From contig NZ_VTHJ01000054.1 of NCBI RefSeq assembly GCF_008386495.1, positions 1 to 64,000 of the forward strand: 64,000 bases of DNA. The letters run 5' to 3'. Within the stretch, counting starts at the first letter, position 1. Each line of letters opens with the position of its first letter. The position numbers and the translations under genes are program-made. Shown one piece after another: positions 25,223 through 33,248 of the stretch. This DNA is from Streptomyces tailanensis (lineage in GTDB: Bacteria > Actinomycetota > Actinomycetes > Streptomycetales > Streptomycetaceae). The notes below the pieces were generated by a model, which saw only the letters and a program-made list of their open reading frames with translations, made no database searches and was not told where the DNA came from.

Positions 25223-26572
25223 CTAGGACATCCACCTGTCCGGCAGGGCCTCCCGGCGCCCAGTGCGGGATCGTTCCGCCTGGGCGCGCAGCAGGTCCGC
25301 CGCTTCCGTGGCGTCGCGCAGGCGGGCCGTCACCGTCTTGTTGGCGCCGGTGTCGACATGGACGTCGGCGACGCCCTTGAACCGCTCCCAGGGACCCTGC
25401 GCCAGCCGTACGCTCTGGACCTTGGCGTGCGGTACGAGGTCGAGCCGGCGCCGCAGCAGCCCGTGCCGGGCGGCGAACACGGTGTCGGTGACGGTGAGTC
25501 CGTAGCCCTGCCACCAGAGCGGCACGCACCAGCGGGCCCGCCGCGGCGGCCGTATCAGCGCCGTTCTGTCCGGCACGGTCACGCCCGGCAGCACCCGCGC
25601 GATCACCGACTCGGCGACCTCGCGCGGCGCGACCGGTACGAGCAGGGAGTTCGAGGAACCGGCCACGTCCAGCTCGACCCGTACCCATCCGCGCCGCCGC
25701 CACAGCAGCGGCTCGATGATCCGTACGGTCTGCACGCGCCCGGGCGGCACCGTCTCGTGCGCCCGGTCGAGGAGGCCGTGGTCGATGCGGAGGCCGTCGG
25801 GGGACTCGCCCACCGTCCAGTCGTACTCCCCGACGAACCGACCCACTGTGCTCGCACCGGCCGCTCCGAGCAGCGGCAGGGCGGTCGCGAGGACGGTCCA
25901 CACACTCTCTGTGGCCATCCACAGCACGGAGGGGACGACGATCGCGGCCACCAGGGTTGCCCAGGTGCCGCCGGTGAGTACGAGCGAGACGGCCAGTACG
26001 CCCGTCGGGACCTTCAGAAGCTGCCGTACCGGGGCCTCGCCGACCTCGTGCGCGGTCTCGGGGGCGAAACCGGCCGCGCGGGCGAGGAGTTCGGCCCGTA
26101 GGGCGCGGGCCTGGGCCTCGCCGAGGAATGCCAGTTCGTCCTTGCTGTCGGTGCCGACGACGTCGAGTTTGAGTTTGGCGACGCCCGCGATCCGGGCCAG
26201 CAGCGGCCGGGTGACGTCGATGGCCTGGATCCGTTCGAGGCGGATGTGCGCGGTGCGGCGGAACACCAGGCCGGTACGGATGCGCAGTTCGCTGTCGGTC
26301 ACCGCGAAGTGGGTGAACCACCAGGTGAGGAAGCCGTACAGGGCGGCCGCCGGGACGACCACCGCGATCGCGAGGAGCAGTGTGGTCGTGGTCAGCCGGG
26401 TGAGCTGCCGCTGGGCCCCGTCCGGGTCGTGCACGGCCCAGCCGATGACCACGGCGATGGGCGCCCAGGCCCGCCGCAGCGGCGTCACGGGGTGCAGCCG
26501 GTGCTCGACGACCGGTTTCGGGTCGCGGACCGGGGATTCGGTGCCGGGCTCGGTGCCGGGAGCGGTGCTCAC
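25223..26572 (-). CDS. PH-domain (bPH_2/DUF304, YdbT-like) membrane protein, large subunit
   Basis: A 449-aa protein with about four membrane segments and two or three bacterial PH-like repeats. The repeats show FTHFAVTDSELRIRTGLVFRRTAHIRLERIQAIDV, GLRIDHGLLDRAHETVPPGRVQTVRI and GLTVTDTVFAARHGLLRRRLDLVPHAKVQSVRL. This is the YdbT type, usually found with a short YdbS partner, as here. The start ATG at 26572 overlaps the partner's stop by four bases. Function uncertain; homologues are linked to envelope stress. Confidence 0.85.
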   Translation of the reverse strand: MSTAPGTEPGTESPVRDPKPVVEHRLHPVTPLRRAWAPIAVVIGWAVHDPDGAQRQLTRLTTTTLLLAIAVVVPAAALYGFLTWWFTHFAVTDSELRIRTGLVFRRTAHIRLERIQAIDVTRPLLARIAGVAKLKLDVVGTDSKDELAFLGEAQARALRAELLARAAGFAPETAHEVGEAPVRQLLKVPTGVLAVSLVLTGGTWATLVAAIVVPSVLWMATESVWTVLATALPLLGAAGASTVGRFVGEYDWTVGESPDGLRIDHGLLDRAHETVPPGRVQTVRIIEPLLWRRRGWVRVELDVAGSSNSLLVPVAPREVAESVIARVLPGVTVPDRTALIRPPRRARWCVPLWWQGYGLTVTDTVFAARHGLLRRRLDLVPHAKVQSVRLAQGPWERFKGVADVHVDTGANKTVTARLRDATEAADLLRAQAERSRTGRREALPDRWMS

Positions 26573-27123
26573 AGCCCCGCCGATCGGGCCTCGCCCAACT
26601 CGGTGAGCCGGTCGCGCAGCCGTTCCGCCTCCGCCGGGTCGAGCCCGGGGATACGGGCGTCGGTGGCGGCCGCGGCCGTGCGCAGCTGCACGCTCGCCAG
26701 CCCGAAGTGCCGCTCGACCGGGCCGGACGTCACCTCGACCAGCTGCATGCGCCCGTACGGCACGACGGTCTCCTCACGCCACAGTACGCCCCGGCTGATC
26801 AGCAGGTCGTCCGCCCGCTCGGCGTACCGCCACGAGCGCCAGTTGCGGCCCAGCATCGGCCAGCCCCACAGCAGCAGGCCCAGCGGCAGCAGGGCGAAGG
26901 CCGCCCAGACCGGGCCGGCCAGCCAGCCCAGCAGCACGGCCGTACCTATGGTGATTCCCCCCAGCCACACCACCAGCAACAACCGCCTCATCCGCAACAG
27001 CCCGGGCGGCAGCCCGATCCAGACGGGCTCGACGTTCGTACGGTCAATGCCGACTTCGTCCGTACGCTCCGTGCCGTCGTCGTCCGCGCGCCCCGCGTCG
27101 TCTTCCAAGGTCCCCGTCTCCAT
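26569..27123 (-). CDS. PH-domain (bPH_2, YdbS-like) membrane protein, small subunit
   Basis: A 184-aa protein. A polar N-terminus (about 1-45) precedes two membrane segments (LLLVVWLGGITIGTAVLLGW, GPVWAAFALLPLGLLLWG) and one bacterial PH domain (ADDLLISRGVLWREETVVPYGRMQLVEVTSGPVERHFGLASVQLRT). It is translated just before the larger PH protein with ATGA overlap. The start at 27123 is only 31 bp from the divergent nuoD start. Confidence 0.85.
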   Translation of the reverse strand: METGTLEDDAGRADDDGTERTDEVGIDRTNVEPVWIGLPPGLLRMRRLLLVVWLGGITIGTAVLLGWLAGPVWAAFALLPLGLLLWGWPMLGRNWRSWRYAERADDLLISRGVLWREETVVPYGRMQLVEVTSGPVERHFGLASVQLRTAAAATDARIPGLDPAEAERLRDRLTELGEARSAGL

Positions 27124-27154
27124 TCCGCCAGCGTACGTAGGACAGACTGTGTTC

Positions 27155-28315
27155 ATGACTCCCCCGACGGAGACCAGAGAGACGACGGTCGGTATCGGCG
27201 GTGCCGCCGAGAGCACGGACATGGTGCTCAACATCGGACCGCAGCATCCGTCCACGCACGGGGTGCTGCGGCTGCGGCTCGTCCTCGACGGCGAGCGGAT
27301 CAGGCACGCCGAGCCGGTCATCGGCTATATGCACCGGGGCGCGGAGAAGCTCTTCGAGGCGCGCGACTACCGCCAGATCATCATGCTCGCCAACCGCCAC
27401 GACTGGCTCTCCGCCTTCTCCAACGAGCTGGGCGTCGTCCTCGGCGTCGAACGCATGCTCGGTATGGAGGTTCCTGAGCGCGCGGTGTGGATGCGCACGC
27501 TGCTCGCCGAGCTGAACCGGGTCCTGAACCATCTGATGTTCCTCGGCTCCTACCCGCTGGAGCTCGGCGGCATCACCCCGGTCTTCTACGCGTTCCGGGA
27601 GCGCGAGGAGCTCCAGAACGTCATGGAGGAGATCTCCGGCGGGCGCATGCACTACATGTTCAACCGGGTCGGGGGCCTCAAGGAGGACCTCCCGGCGGGC
27701 TGGACCGCACGCGCGCGTGCCGCCGTCGCGGACGTCCGCTCCCGGATGGACGTCTTCGACAACCTGGTCCTCGGCAACGAGATCTTCCGCGGCCGTACGC
27801 GGGACGTGGGCGTCCTCGCCCCGGAGACCGTGCACGCGTACGGGGTGAGCGGCCCGATCGCCCGCGCCTCCGGCGTCGACTTCGACCTGCGGCGCGACGA
27901 GCCGTACCTGGCGTACGGGGAGCTCCAGGACGTCCTGAAGGTCGTCACCCGGAGCGAGGGCGACTGCCTCGCCCGTTTCGAGTGCCTCCTGGAGCAGACC
28001 CACAACTCCCTCGCCCTAGCCGACGCCTGCCTCGACCGCCTCGCGGAACTTCCGCCCGGCCCCATCAACCAGCGCCTCCCCAAGGTCCTCAAGGCCCCCG
28101 AGGGACACACCTACGCCTGGACCGAGAACCCCCTCGGCATCAACGGCTACTACCTCGTCAGCAAGGGCGAGAAGACTCCGTACCGCCTGAAGCTCCGCTC
28201 GGCCTCGTACAACAACATCCAGGCCCTCGTCGAACTGCTGCCGGGGACGCTGGTGGCCGACATGGTGGCGATTCTGGGGTCGCTGTTCTTCGTGGTAGGG
28301 GACATCGACAAGTAG
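27155..28315 (+). CDS. nuoD: Stand-alone NADH-quinone oxidoreductase subunit D homologue (NuoD2)
   Basis: A 386-aa protein homologous to the 49-kDa/Nqo4 subunit of complex I, shorter than usual. NIGPQHPSTHGVLRLRL, IGYMHRGAEKLFEARDY, LMFLGSYPLELGGITPVFYAFRERE, MHYMFNRVGGLKEDLPAGW and the C-terminal MVAILGSLFFVVGDIDK align with Nqo4. His35 matches the quinone-pocket His. The quinone-binding Tyr of Nqo4 is Trp84 here (NRHDWLSAFSNE). No other nuo genes are nearby. ATG 27155; it is followed four bases later by a convergent methyltransferase. Confidence 0.9.
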   Translation: MTPPTETRETTVGIGGAAESTDMVLNIGPQHPSTHGVLRLRLVLDGERIRHAEPVIGYMHRGAEKLFEARDYRQIIMLANRHDWLSAFSNELGVVLGVERMLGMEVPERAVWMRTLLAELNRVLNHLMFLGSYPLELGGITPVFYAFREREELQNVMEEISGGRMHYMFNRVGGLKEDLPAGWTARARAAVADVRSRMDVFDNLVLGNEIFRGRTRDVGVLAPETVHAYGVSGPIARASGVDFDLRRDEPYLAYGELQDVLKVVTRSEGDCLARFECLLEQTHNSLALADACLDRLAELPPGPINQRLPKVLKAPEGHTYAWTENPLGINGYYLVSKGEKTPYRLKLRSASYNNIQALVELLPGTLVADMVAILGSLFFVVGDIDK

Positions 28316-28319
28316 GGCG

Positions 28320-29405
28320 TCACTCGGCGAGCGGGTTCGGAACTCCGACCGGCTCCACCAGCCACCCGAAGTCGCCCAGTCCGCCCGGCGCGGTGAGCTC
28401 GGCGGCCTCTCCGGCGCCCGTCAGGGCCCGTACGTACGCGGTCGGGTCGGTGGTGGCGAGGGACAGCGGGGGACGGCCTCCGGTGACCCCCAGTGCGCGC
28501 AGTGCGTCCCGCTGGGGCAGCAGCCGCGCTCCCGGCAGCGCGCACGCGTCCAGCGCCACATGCGCGGTGATGTCGCACGACCCGTCCGGCACGGGCGCGG
28601 TCTCCCGCCCTTCCCGGAACCCCGTGAGCGTCCCGAAGGGCGGCCGGGCCCCCGCGAGGTGCGCGTAGTCGACGGCGACGGCGAGCCCTCGCTCGACACT
28701 CGCCACGGCACCGGCCCACGCCAGGTCCCTGGGCAGCCCGACCTCGGCCCGCAGCCCCTCCTCCGCGCCCAGCGGCCACCACCGCTCCAGCCACTGCGCC
28801 GCCTCCCCACCGACAGCCTCCCCGAGCCGCTCACTCCCGTCCGGCCGTACGAGAACCAGCCGCGCCACCCCCGCCGCGTCCACCTCGACGACGTCCACGG
28901 GCACGTTGTCCAGCCACTCGTTGGCGAACAGCATCCCGGTGAACCCCTTCGGAGGCTCGGCCAGCCACTCGACGCGGTGGTCGAGGCCGGAGGGACGGTC
29001 CGCGATATCAACGGCGTACGCGCGCGTGCGGGCAGCCACGTCAGAGGGGAGCGCGGCCAGAACCCCGCTCACGAGCTCACCCCGCCCGGCGCCCATGTCC
29101 ACGAACCCCAGCTCGCCGGGCCGCCCCAACGCCCCGTCGACCCGGCACAGCAACCGCGCCACGGCGGAGGCGAACAGCGAGGACGCATGCACGGAGGTCC
29201 GAAAGTGCCCGGCGGGCCCTTCGGGACGCAGATAGAACCCACTGGGCCCATACAGCGCCTCCTCGACTGCCGTGCGCCAAGGCCGCGCCCCATCAGGGGC
29301 GCGGGGCTGTGACATATGCGGCTCCGCCGCGTGGGCGCGATCAGCCCCATCCGACCCGCAGCCGCGAGACAACACACCCTCCCGAGCTCGTAGGCGATCC
29401 GTCAC
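28320..29405 (-). CDS. SAM-dependent methyltransferase, MidA/NDUFAF7-like (PF02636)
   Basis: About 361 aa. It has the SAM motif FVDMGAGRGELVSGVLAAL, the substrate-side LFANEWLDNVPVDVVEVD, and the FYLRPEGPAGHFRTSVHASSLFASAVARLL region resembling MidA/NDUFAF7. NDUFAF7 in mitochondria methylates an arginine of NDUFS2, the NuoD homologue, and this gene ends beside nuoD. The N-terminus is uncertain: repeat B (29283-29400) lies in its 5' end. The homologous part begins at about RTAVEEALYGPSGFYL, near 29275; a GTG at 29405 or ATG at 29312 would read through the repeat. Confidence 0.75.
   Translation of the reverse strand: MTDRLRAREGVLSRGCGSDGADRAHAAEPHMSQPRAPDGARPWRTAVEEALYGPSGFYLRPEGPAGHFRTSVHASSLFASAVARLLCRVDGALGRPGELGFVDMGAGRGELVSGVLAALPSDVAARTRAYAVDIADRPSGLDHRVEWLAEPPKGFTGMLFANEWLDNVPVDVVEVDAAGVARLVLVRPDGSERLGEAVGGEAAQWLERWWPLGAEEGLRAEVGLPRDLAWAGAVASVERGLAVAVDYAHLAGARPPFGTLTGFREGRETAPVPDGSCDITAHVALDACALPGARLLPQRDALRALGVTGGRPPLSLATTDPTAYVRALTGAGEAAELTAPGGLGDFGWLVEPVGVPNPLAE
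29283..29400. repeat. Intergenic repeat B, copy 3, overlapping a gene start
   Basis: The block contains GGGGCGCGGGGCTGTGACAT, ATGCGGCTCCGCCGCGTGG, GCGCGATCAGCCCC and CCGACCCGCAGCCGC, and then the CCCGAGCTCGTAGGCGATC tail that also follows copy 1. It overlaps the start of the MidA-like gene on the other strand. If the long start of that gene is used, the repeat would encode its first 30-40 residues. Confidence 0.8.
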
Positions 29406-29508
29406 CGCCCCAGGCTAGGCGCCTCCACCTTGGGGAGTACGTGGCCCGCTCACGGATCGACCCTCCGGTTGACCCCGGCACACCAGCCGCTTCCCTACGC
29501 TGGGTTAC

Positions 29509-30711
29509 GTGCAGCGCCTCTATGACTTCCTCCGCCGGCACCCGACATGGGTCGACAGCTTCTGGGCTGTCGTCCTGCTCGGGATGACCCTGGTGGTCGG
29601 AACGATCGACCCGGACTACGCGACGAAGGTGAGCGAGACCGCGTTCGTCGCGATCACGCTCGCGCTCTGCCTGTCGATCGCCCTGCGGCGCCGCATGCCC
29701 GAGAAGATGCTGATGCTCGCCGCCGCCGCGGGCATCGCGCAGCTGATCTTCGACGTGCCGAGAATCCCGGCCGACTTCGCGATGCTGGTGGTCATCTACA
29801 CGGTCGCGGCGAACGGCGCCCGCTGGGCCTCCTGGTTTGCCCTGGGCGGCGGCCTCTGCGCGGCGTCGCTGGCGCAGGTGCGTTGGTACGAGGACGAGAC
29901 GAGCACCCTGGGCAACGCGGTGCTCGCGGTGGTCCTGACCGTGCCGTTCGCGCTGGCCTGGGTGCTCGGCGACTCCCTGCGCACCCGCCGCGCGTACTTC
30001 GCCCAGCTGGAGGAGCGCGCGGCCCGTCTGGAGAGGGAGCGTGAGGCGCAGGCCAAGGTAGCGGTCGCCGCCGAGCGCGCCCGGATCGCCCGTGAGCTGC
30101 ACGACGTCGTCGCGCACAACGTCTCGGTGATGGTCGTCCAGGCCGACGGTGCCGCGTACGTCCTCGACGCCGCCCCCGACCAGGCGAAGAAGGCCCTGGA
30201 GACCATCTCCTCCACCGGCCGCCAGGCCCTCGCCGAGATGCGCCGCCTGCTCGGCGTGCTGCGCACCGGCGAGCACCAGGAGGTCGGCGAGTACGTTCCG
30301 CAGCCCGACGTCGAGCAGATCGACGACCTCGTCGAGCAGTGCCGCACCGCCGGCCTCCCCGTCGACTTCAAGATCGAGGGCACCCCGCGCCCGCTGCCCA
30401 GCGGTGTGGAGCTGACGGCGTACCGCATCGTCCAGGAAGCCCTCACCAACACCCGCAAGCACGGCGGCCCGAACGTGGGTGCGAGCGTCCGGCTGGTCTA
30501 CTTCGACGACGGCCTCGGCCTGCTCGTCGAGGACGACGGCAAGGGCGCGCCCCACGAGCTGTACGAGGAGGGTGGCGCCGACGGTCAGGGCCACGGACTC
30601 ATCGGGATGCGCGAGCGCGTCGGTATGGTCGGCGGCACGCTGGACGCGGGCCCCCGCCCCGGCGGTGGCTTCCGGATCAGCGCCCTGTTGCCCTTGAAGC
30701 CCGCACACTGA
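29509..30711 (+). CDS. Sensor histidine kinase (NarL-type, HisKA_3)
   Basis: A 400-aa inner-membrane kinase. About five membrane segments (residues 15-150) precede a short coiled coil (ARLEREREAQAKVAVAAERA), the dimerisation/phosphoacceptor block ARIARELHDVVAHNVSVMVV with His, and a HATPase domain (EALTNTRKHGGPNV, LLVEDDGKGAP, GHGLIGMRERVGMVGGTLDA). The GTG at 29509 has no strong ribosome-binding site, so it may be leaderless. It pairs with the response regulator 60 bp downstream. Signal unknown. Confidence 0.92.
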   Translation: MQRLYDFLRRHPTWVDSFWAVVLLGMTLVVGTIDPDYATKVSETAFVAITLALCLSIALRRRMPEKMLMLAAAAGIAQLIFDVPRIPADFAMLVVIYTVAANGARWASWFALGGGLCAASLAQVRWYEDETSTLGNAVLAVVLTVPFALAWVLGDSLRTRRAYFAQLEERAARLEREREAQAKVAVAAERARIARELHDVVAHNVSVMVVQADGAAYVLDAAPDQAKKALETISSTGRQALAEMRRLLGVLRTGEHQEVGEYVPQPDVEQIDDLVEQCRTAGLPVDFKIEGTPRPLPSGVELTAYRIVQEALTNTRKHGGPNVGASVRLVYFDDGLGLLVEDDGKGAPHELYEEGGADGQGHGLIGMRERVGMVGGTLDAGPRPGGGFRISALLPLKPAH

Positions 30712-30771
30712 CACGGGCATGTCACTCATTGACACCTGTAACGGACTGTAACGGACACGGAAGAGGACCCG

Positions 30772-31443
30772 ATGGCGATCCGCGTGATGCTCGTCGACGA
30801 CCAGGTGCTGCTGCGCACCGGGTTCCGGATGGTGCTGGCGGCCCAGCCGGACATGGAGGTCGTGGCGGAGGCGGGCGACGGCGTCGAGGCGCTCCAGGTG
30901 GTGCGGTCGACCGAGGTGGACGTGGTCCTCATGGACGTCCGTATGCCGAAGCTGGACGGCGTCGAGGCCACCCGCCGCATCTGCGCGGAGCCGAACCCGC
31001 CGAAGGTGCTCATCCTGACCACCTTCGACCTCGACGAGTACGCCTTCTCCGGGCTGAAGGCCGGCGCCTCCGGCTTCATGCTCAAGGACGTGCCGCCCGG
31101 CGAACTGCTGGCCGCGATCCGTTCCGTGCACAGCGGCGACGCCGTCGTCGCGCCCTCCACCACGCGGCGTCTGCTCGACCGGTTCGCCCCGATGCTGCCG
31201 GGCACCGGCACGCAACCCCAGCACATAGAGCTGAAGCGGCTCACCGAACGCGAACGCGAGGTCATGATCCTCGTCGCCCAGGGCCTCTCCAACGGCGAGA
31301 TCGCCGCCCGCCTCGTCCTCTCCGAGGCCACGGTCAAGACCCACGTCGGCCGCATCCTCACCAAGCTGGGCCTGCGCGACCGCGTCCAGGTCGTCGTGCT
31401 GGCGTACGAGACGGGGCTGGTACGGGCCGGGGGACAGAACTGA
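30772..31443 (+). CDS. NarL/LuxR-type response regulator
   Basis: A 223-aa DNA-binding regulator. The receiver shows VMLVDDQVLLRTGFRMVL, the phospho-Asp region VLMDVRMPKLDGVEATRRI and the conserved Lys of GASGFMLKDVPPGEL. The LuxR HTH is ERLTEREREVMILVAQGLSN plus GEIAARLVLSEATVKTHVGR. ATG 30772 follows GAGGA. It completes the two-component pair with the kinase upstream. Targets unknown. Confidence 0.94.
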   Translation: MAIRVMLVDDQVLLRTGFRMVLAAQPDMEVVAEAGDGVEALQVVRSTEVDVVLMDVRMPKLDGVEATRRICAEPNPPKVLILTTFDLDEYAFSGLKAGASGFMLKDVPPGELLAAIRSVHSGDAVVAPSTTRRLLDRFAPMLPGTGTQPQHIELKRLTEREREVMILVAQGLSNGEIAARLVLSEATVKTHVGRILTKLGLRDRVQVVVLAYETGLVRAGGQN

Positions 31444-31510
31444 ACACGTCCAACAGAACTGAACACGTCCATGTGACCCGCGCGTGACCCCCGCCCACTA
31501 GGGTGCGCGC

Positions 31511-32082
31511 ATGCTCCTGTGGATCAACGGCCCCTTCGGGGCGGCGATCCATCAAGAAACTGTCGGCCTACGAGATCCAGCGGCGGCTGCCCGGCAGCGT
31601 CGTCTGCGATCCCGAGCACCCCGGCTTCGGCCTGCGCCGCATGCTCCCGCCCGAACTGCGCGCCGCCCGCGGCCGGAGGCCGCTAATGGACAACGCCAGG
31701 ATCTGGCCGCTTGGCGGCAGGGCGTGGTCGAGGTCCTGGACCTCGACCTCACCAAGCACGACGGCGTGGTGATCGCCCCCATGACGGTCACCAACCCCGT
31801 CTACTTCGCGGAGACCGTCGGCCGCCTGGGCGAACTCGGCCACGACAGAACGCCATGCTCCGCAGGGAGAGTTGGGTGGTGGAACGGCTCGACCACTGCC
31901 TGGAGCGGTTGCGGGAGCCGGAGTTCGCCGAGCATCTGTGGACCGACGACTCGACCGTCCCGAAGGCGGCGGACCGCATCGCCGTCCTGTCCGGCCTGCG
32001 GCTCAGACCGAACAACGAGGGCGCGCTGCGCACCCGGCTGCGCCAGGCCCGGGTCGGCGTGAAGCACATCCGCTTCGACTGA
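31511..32082 (+). pseudogene. Decayed TmrB-like ATP-binding protein gene
   Basis: Pieces of one protein are read in three frames. LLWINGPFG starts in frame one, AYEIQRRLPGSVVCDPEHPG and FGLRRMLPPELR follow in another, QGVVEVLDLDLTKHDGVVIA plus PMTVTNPVYFAETVGRLGEL return to the first, and LRRESWVVERLDHCLERLRE plus the end KHIRFD in a third. The P-loop Gly-Lys that should follow GPFG is lost. About 35 residues are missing in the middle. The family includes tunicamycin-resistance TmrB-like proteins. Multiple indels are hard to explain by one sequencing error. Confidence 0.75.
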
Positions 32083-32091
32083 CCCCGGGGT

Positions 32092-33207
32092 TCATCTGAG
32101 CACCCCTTCCAGAAAGTCGCTCCCCAGCCGAGCCACCACCGTCACGTCCAGCTGATGCAGCACGTACCGCCCGCGGCGGCGCGTCGTCAGCAGCCCCGCC
32201 TTCTTCAGCACAGTCAGGTGCCGGGATATCTCCGGCGGTGTCATGCCGAGCATCTGGGCCAACTCGCCCGTGGTGTAGGCGCTGCGGGCCAGGTTGCGGC
32301 ACAGGCGCATCCGGACCGGGTGGGACAGCGCGGTCATGCGCAGGGCGAGCTGCTCGACCGAGGGCGGGGCGGCGGGCTCGGCGGTGCTCACGGGGTACTG
32401 GATCACCGGCTGCCAGCCGAACCGGAACAGGACGGTGAGGTGGGGCCGGCCGAGACTGGTCGGGACGAGCAGGAGACCGCCGTCGGCCGTGGCAGTACGG
32501 CTCTCGACCAGCTTGTCCACGATGATCCGCCCCGCCGCGCCCTCGACGCCGTCCAGGGTGATCGAGGGCGAGACCGCGGTCAGCGCCTCGGCCAGGCCTT
32601 TGTGCCGCAGCAACTCGGTCTTGTGGCGGGCGTCCGCCGCGAGGGGGTGGTGCAGCCGGGACCAGGTCTCGGCGAAGAAAGCCTCGTCGCAGTCCTCCAG
32701 GAACTGCCGCAGCCAGGCCCGCACACCGGGTGGGTCCGCCAGCAGCCGCCGGGCGAACCGTAGTTGTCGTGGCCCGCGCGCGGCGGCCAGCTCCAGAACC
32801 AGCCCGCGCCTCTCGGGGTCGGACAGCACGCTGCGCGCTTGCGAGTCGTACCCCGGCGTGCAGACGAACTCCATCCCGGCGTCGACGAACTGCTCGTCCG
32901 TCAACTTGTCCAGCAGATCCAGGTCGTCGGCGAGCGTCTCGCCCGGGAGGGTCTCCCGGCCCGGGATCCCGGCGAACGGCATGAACAGGTCCGAGAACGT
33001 CGTACGCCACAGGAAGTCCGCCTCGCACATCCGGTCGGCGAGGTGCGCGTCGAGCCGGGCGGTCACCCCCGTCACCCAGCCCTGCGGCCCCGGATGGTGC
33101 CCCGGCTCGGCCAGCACATGCAGCGCCATGCCGAGCTCGGCCAGGGGCGAGGGCACGACGGCCACCCTCTCCCGCCGCAGCCCGGTGATGTCGATGCGCA
33201 CACTCAT
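32092..33207 (-). CDS. ArsR-family regulator with DUF5937-like N-terminal domain
   Basis: A 371-aa protein. Residues about 1-280 form a large ligand/partner domain of DUF5937 type (ITGLRRERVAVVPSPLAELG, GRPHLTVLFRFGWQPVIQYP). The C-terminal 80 or so residues are an ArsR winged helix (LALRMTALSHPVRMRLCRNL, YTTGELAQMLGMTPPEISRH, LTVLKKAGLLTTRRRGRYVL). It lacks visible metal-binding Cys pairs. ATG 33207. It is convergent with the TmrB-like pseudogene and downstream of the aldolase-like gene. Confidence 0.82.
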   Translation of the reverse strand: MSVRIDITGLRRERVAVVPSPLAELGMALHVLAEPGHHPGPQGWVTGVTARLDAHLADRMCEADFLWRTTFSDLFMPFAGIPGRETLPGETLADDLDLLDKLTDEQFVDAGMEFVCTPGYDSQARSVLSDPERRGLVLELAAARGPRQLRFARRLLADPPGVRAWLRQFLEDCDEAFFAETWSRLHHPLAADARHKTELLRHKGLAEALTAVSPSITLDGVEGAAGRIIVDKLVESRTATADGGLLLVPTSLGRPHLTVLFRFGWQPVIQYPVSTAEPAAPPSVEQLALRMTALSHPVRMRLCRNLARSAYTTGELAQMLGMTPPEISRHLTVLKKAGLLTTRRRGRYVLHQLDVTVVARLGSDFLEGVLR

Positions 33208-33248
33208 GCCCTCATGGTGCACCCGACCACTGACAACGCCCCCGGCGA

